Origin: Bosea sp. 29B
Lineage (GTDB): Bacteria; Pseudomonadota; Alphaproteobacteria; Rhizobiales; Beijerinckiaceae
Direction of reading: 5' to 3'
Assembly: GCF_902506165.1 (NCBI RefSeq)
Contig: NZ_LR733817.1
Location: 5,439,403-5,503,402 of the forward strand
DNA: 64,000 bases
Part shown: positions 62,622-64,000 of the stretch, in pieces
Numbering within the stretch: the first letter of the stretch is position 1
How the letters are laid out: each line of letters begins with the position of its first letter
The notes under the pieces: model-generated
What the model was told of the DNA's origin: nothing
The model's input: only the letters and a program-made list of their open reading frames with translations
Database searches by the model: none
Program-made: the position numbers and the translations under genes

Positions 62622-64000
62622 TTAAGCAGCCGCGCCGAACGGACGGCGCACCGGCCGGCCCGGCCGGGCCGCGACATTCATGACGCCATCGGCGATGACC
62701 GGCTCGCCGCTGACGACGAGGTGCCGAACACCCTCGGCGGGGCGGTTCATCGCCGAAAACTCCGCCCGATCCGTGAGCTGCTCCAGATCGAACACCACGA
62801 CATCGGCATCGGCTCCAGCCTTCAGCCGGCCCTTGTCACGCATGGCGGGCGTGCTCGCGGCCAGGATCTCGGCCGGGATCAATGTGCACTTTGCGATCCC
62901 CTCCTGCAGGCTGACCGCCTGCCGTTCGCGCACCCAGTGACGCAGGAAGCGCGTGAAGGTGCCGGACGAGCGCGGATGCGAGGTCGCCTCGTTGGGCAGC
63001 GGCCAGGCATCGCCGGTATAGGTCGATCCGTCCGGCATCGACCAGGGCATGGCGTCCGATGCGATCGCGCCGCCGGGATACAGGACCGAGAGGTCGAGCA
63101 TGTCGCGATGGCGGGCATTGTTCTCGGTGTCGAGCACGTGCCACAGCACCAGCTGCGACGGGTCTTCCGATTGCGCGGTGAGCAGGTCCTCGCGGTCCTG
63201 GATCCGGCGCCCGCTGGTGACAAGCTGGATCTGCTCGTAGCTCGTGTCATTGCGGCGCTCGAATTCGGGGTCGCTGAAGAAGGCGGCCGCGATCACCGTC
63301 GAGCCGGTGCCGTAGGGATAGGCCTCCACTGTGATCGGCAGGCCCTGCTCCTGCGCCTTCTTGATCAGCCACGCGCAACGCACGACATCGGTCTTGCTGG
63401 AGCTGTTGAAGTGGCAGATGTGCATATGCGCACCGGTCGCGCCGGCATAGCCGATCAGGCGGATATAGGCCTCCGCCGCACTCTTCGGGTCGGTGTTCGC
63501 CATATAGGCGATATGGGTGAAGGTCGGCACGCCGCGCTCGGCGGCGAGCTGGCAGAGCGCGGTCAGCTCCTGCACGCCAGCGCCGGGAGCATAGGCGTTC
63601 AGGATGCCGATGCCGATGCCGCCCTCGTCGAGCCCGGCCGCGATGCGCTCGAGGATGTTCTGCTGCTCGGACGGCGACGAGATATTGTCCATCCAGCGCG
63701 GATCGCGCATCGCGCGTCCGAACGCTTCCAGCGACGATTCCTCATTGATCCCGATCATCGCGCCGATGCGAGCGAAGGCCCAGTTCGTCGCGGCGCCGTA
63801 GTTCAGGATGCGGCCCTGTTCCGCCTGGCGGCGATACCAGGAGGCGACCGGCAGCACGCCGGCCTCGAGGTCCAGTGTCGTCGTGACGCCGTCGAAGGCC
63901 TGCATGCGGTCGGCCGGGATCGACTGGCCATGGGCATGAAGGTCGATGAAGCCGGGAGCGACGACCAGCCCCTTCGCGTCGATCACGCGTTCGGCGCTGC
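62622..64000 (-). CDS. N-acyl-D-amino-acid deacylase (amidohydrolase), N-terminus beyond the window
   Basis: The frame stays open to base 64000 and enters mid-protein (ERVIDAKGLVVAPGFIDLHA), so the first part is missing. The metallo-dependent amidohydrolase pattern is clear: DLHAHGQ (HxH), TFTHIAYMANTD, AHMHICHFNSSSK, and SDAMPWSMPDGS with the catalytic Asp, then the closing KGRLKAGADADVVVFDLEQL. Relatives remove acyl groups from D-amino acids using zinc. It is directly upstream of the CobW-type gene. Confidence 0.9.
   Translation of the reverse strand, partial: SAERVIDAKGLVVAPGFIDLHAHGQSIPADRMQAFDGVTTTLDLEAGVLPVASWYRRQAEQGRILNYGAATNWAFARIGAMIGINEESSLEAFGRAMRDPRWMDNISSPSEQQNILERIAAGLDEGGIGIGILNAYAPGAGVQELTALCQLAAERGVPTFTHIAYMANTDPKSAAEAYIRLIGYAGATGAHMHICHFNSSSKTDVVRCAWLIKKAQEQGLPITVEAYPYGTGSTVIAAAFFSDPEFERRNDTSYEQIQLVTSGRRIQDREDLLTAQSEDPSQLVLWHVLDTENNARHRDMLDLSVLYPGGAIASDAMPWSMPDGSTYTGDAWPLPNEATSHPRSSGTFTRFLRHWVRERQAVSLQEGIAKCTLIPAEILAASTPAMRDKGRLKAGADADVVVFDLEQLTDRAEFSAMNRPAEGVRHLVVSGEPVIADGVMNVAARPGRPVRRPFGAAA

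Overview
The window is GC-rich, densely coded chromosomal DNA of an alphaproteobacterium. The amiC-mrcA-prfB block beside rne, the suf operon layout, the acidic insert in the RNase E S1 domain and the RIME-like hairpin repeats point to Hyphomicrobiales (Rhizobiales). Bosea or a close relative is my best guess, but the genus is inference. No rRNA, tRNA, CRISPR array, insertion sequence or prophage was recognised.

Layout. (1) 1-1.9 kb: the start of dnaE, a 36-residue membrane-protein gene with a LexA-type box against its promoter, and an EamA transporter. (2) 1.9-14.6 kb: a type VI secretion (T6SS) block. A three-gene PAAR cassette on the minus strand diverges from tssK-tssL-tssM-tagF-PP2C phosphatase-Ser/Thr kinase. 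This is the baseplate connector, membrane complex and threonine-phosphorylation switch; tube, sheath, ClpV, VgrG and most baseplate genes are not in the window. (3) 14.6-27.2 kb: two divergent gene sets carrying three caspase-fold proteins. The minus arm is caspase, OmpA-like protein, methyltransferase with regulatory domain, zinc-ribbon/lytic-transglycosylase fusion and a small protein. The plus arm is a triple-DUF4399 protein, a single-DUF4399 protein, a pseudo-caspase/SUMF1 fusion and a caspase fused to an outer-membrane beta-barrel. A perfect 20-bp palindrome lies in the shared promoter region. This is the least ordinary part of the window.

(4) 27.2-34.4 kb: a suf iron-sulfur operon (NifS-like desulfurase, sufB, sufC, sufD, tautomerase, sufS, sufT), with a visibly AT-richer gene for an exported protein wedged between sufB and sufC. 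(5) 34.7-44.6 kb: hydrolase, tyrS behind a three-hairpin repeat, a C39-like cysteine peptidase that could be a secretion effector, a large AsmA-like protein, a peroxiredoxin, an M23 peptidase, and prfB with an intact programmed frameshift site. (6) 44.7-53.1 kb: DUF1697, mrcA, amiC, then a long divergent leader and rne. (7) 53.1-64 kb: an MscS-family channel, aminotransferase, ImmA/IrrE-type protease, Gfo/Idh oxidoreductase, diguanylate cyclase, MerR regulator, TenA, and a CobW GTPase paired with a D-amino-acid deacylase cut by the window end.

How the parts may work together. The kinase/phosphatase/TagF set is the known post-translational switch of T6SS firing. The neighbouring peptidoglycan-directed proteins (TssL-OmpA, OmpA-like protein, lytic transglycosylase) and the exported caspase-fold proteins suggest an envelope-centred system built around or next to the T6SS core. 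That functional link rests only on gene position and domain content.
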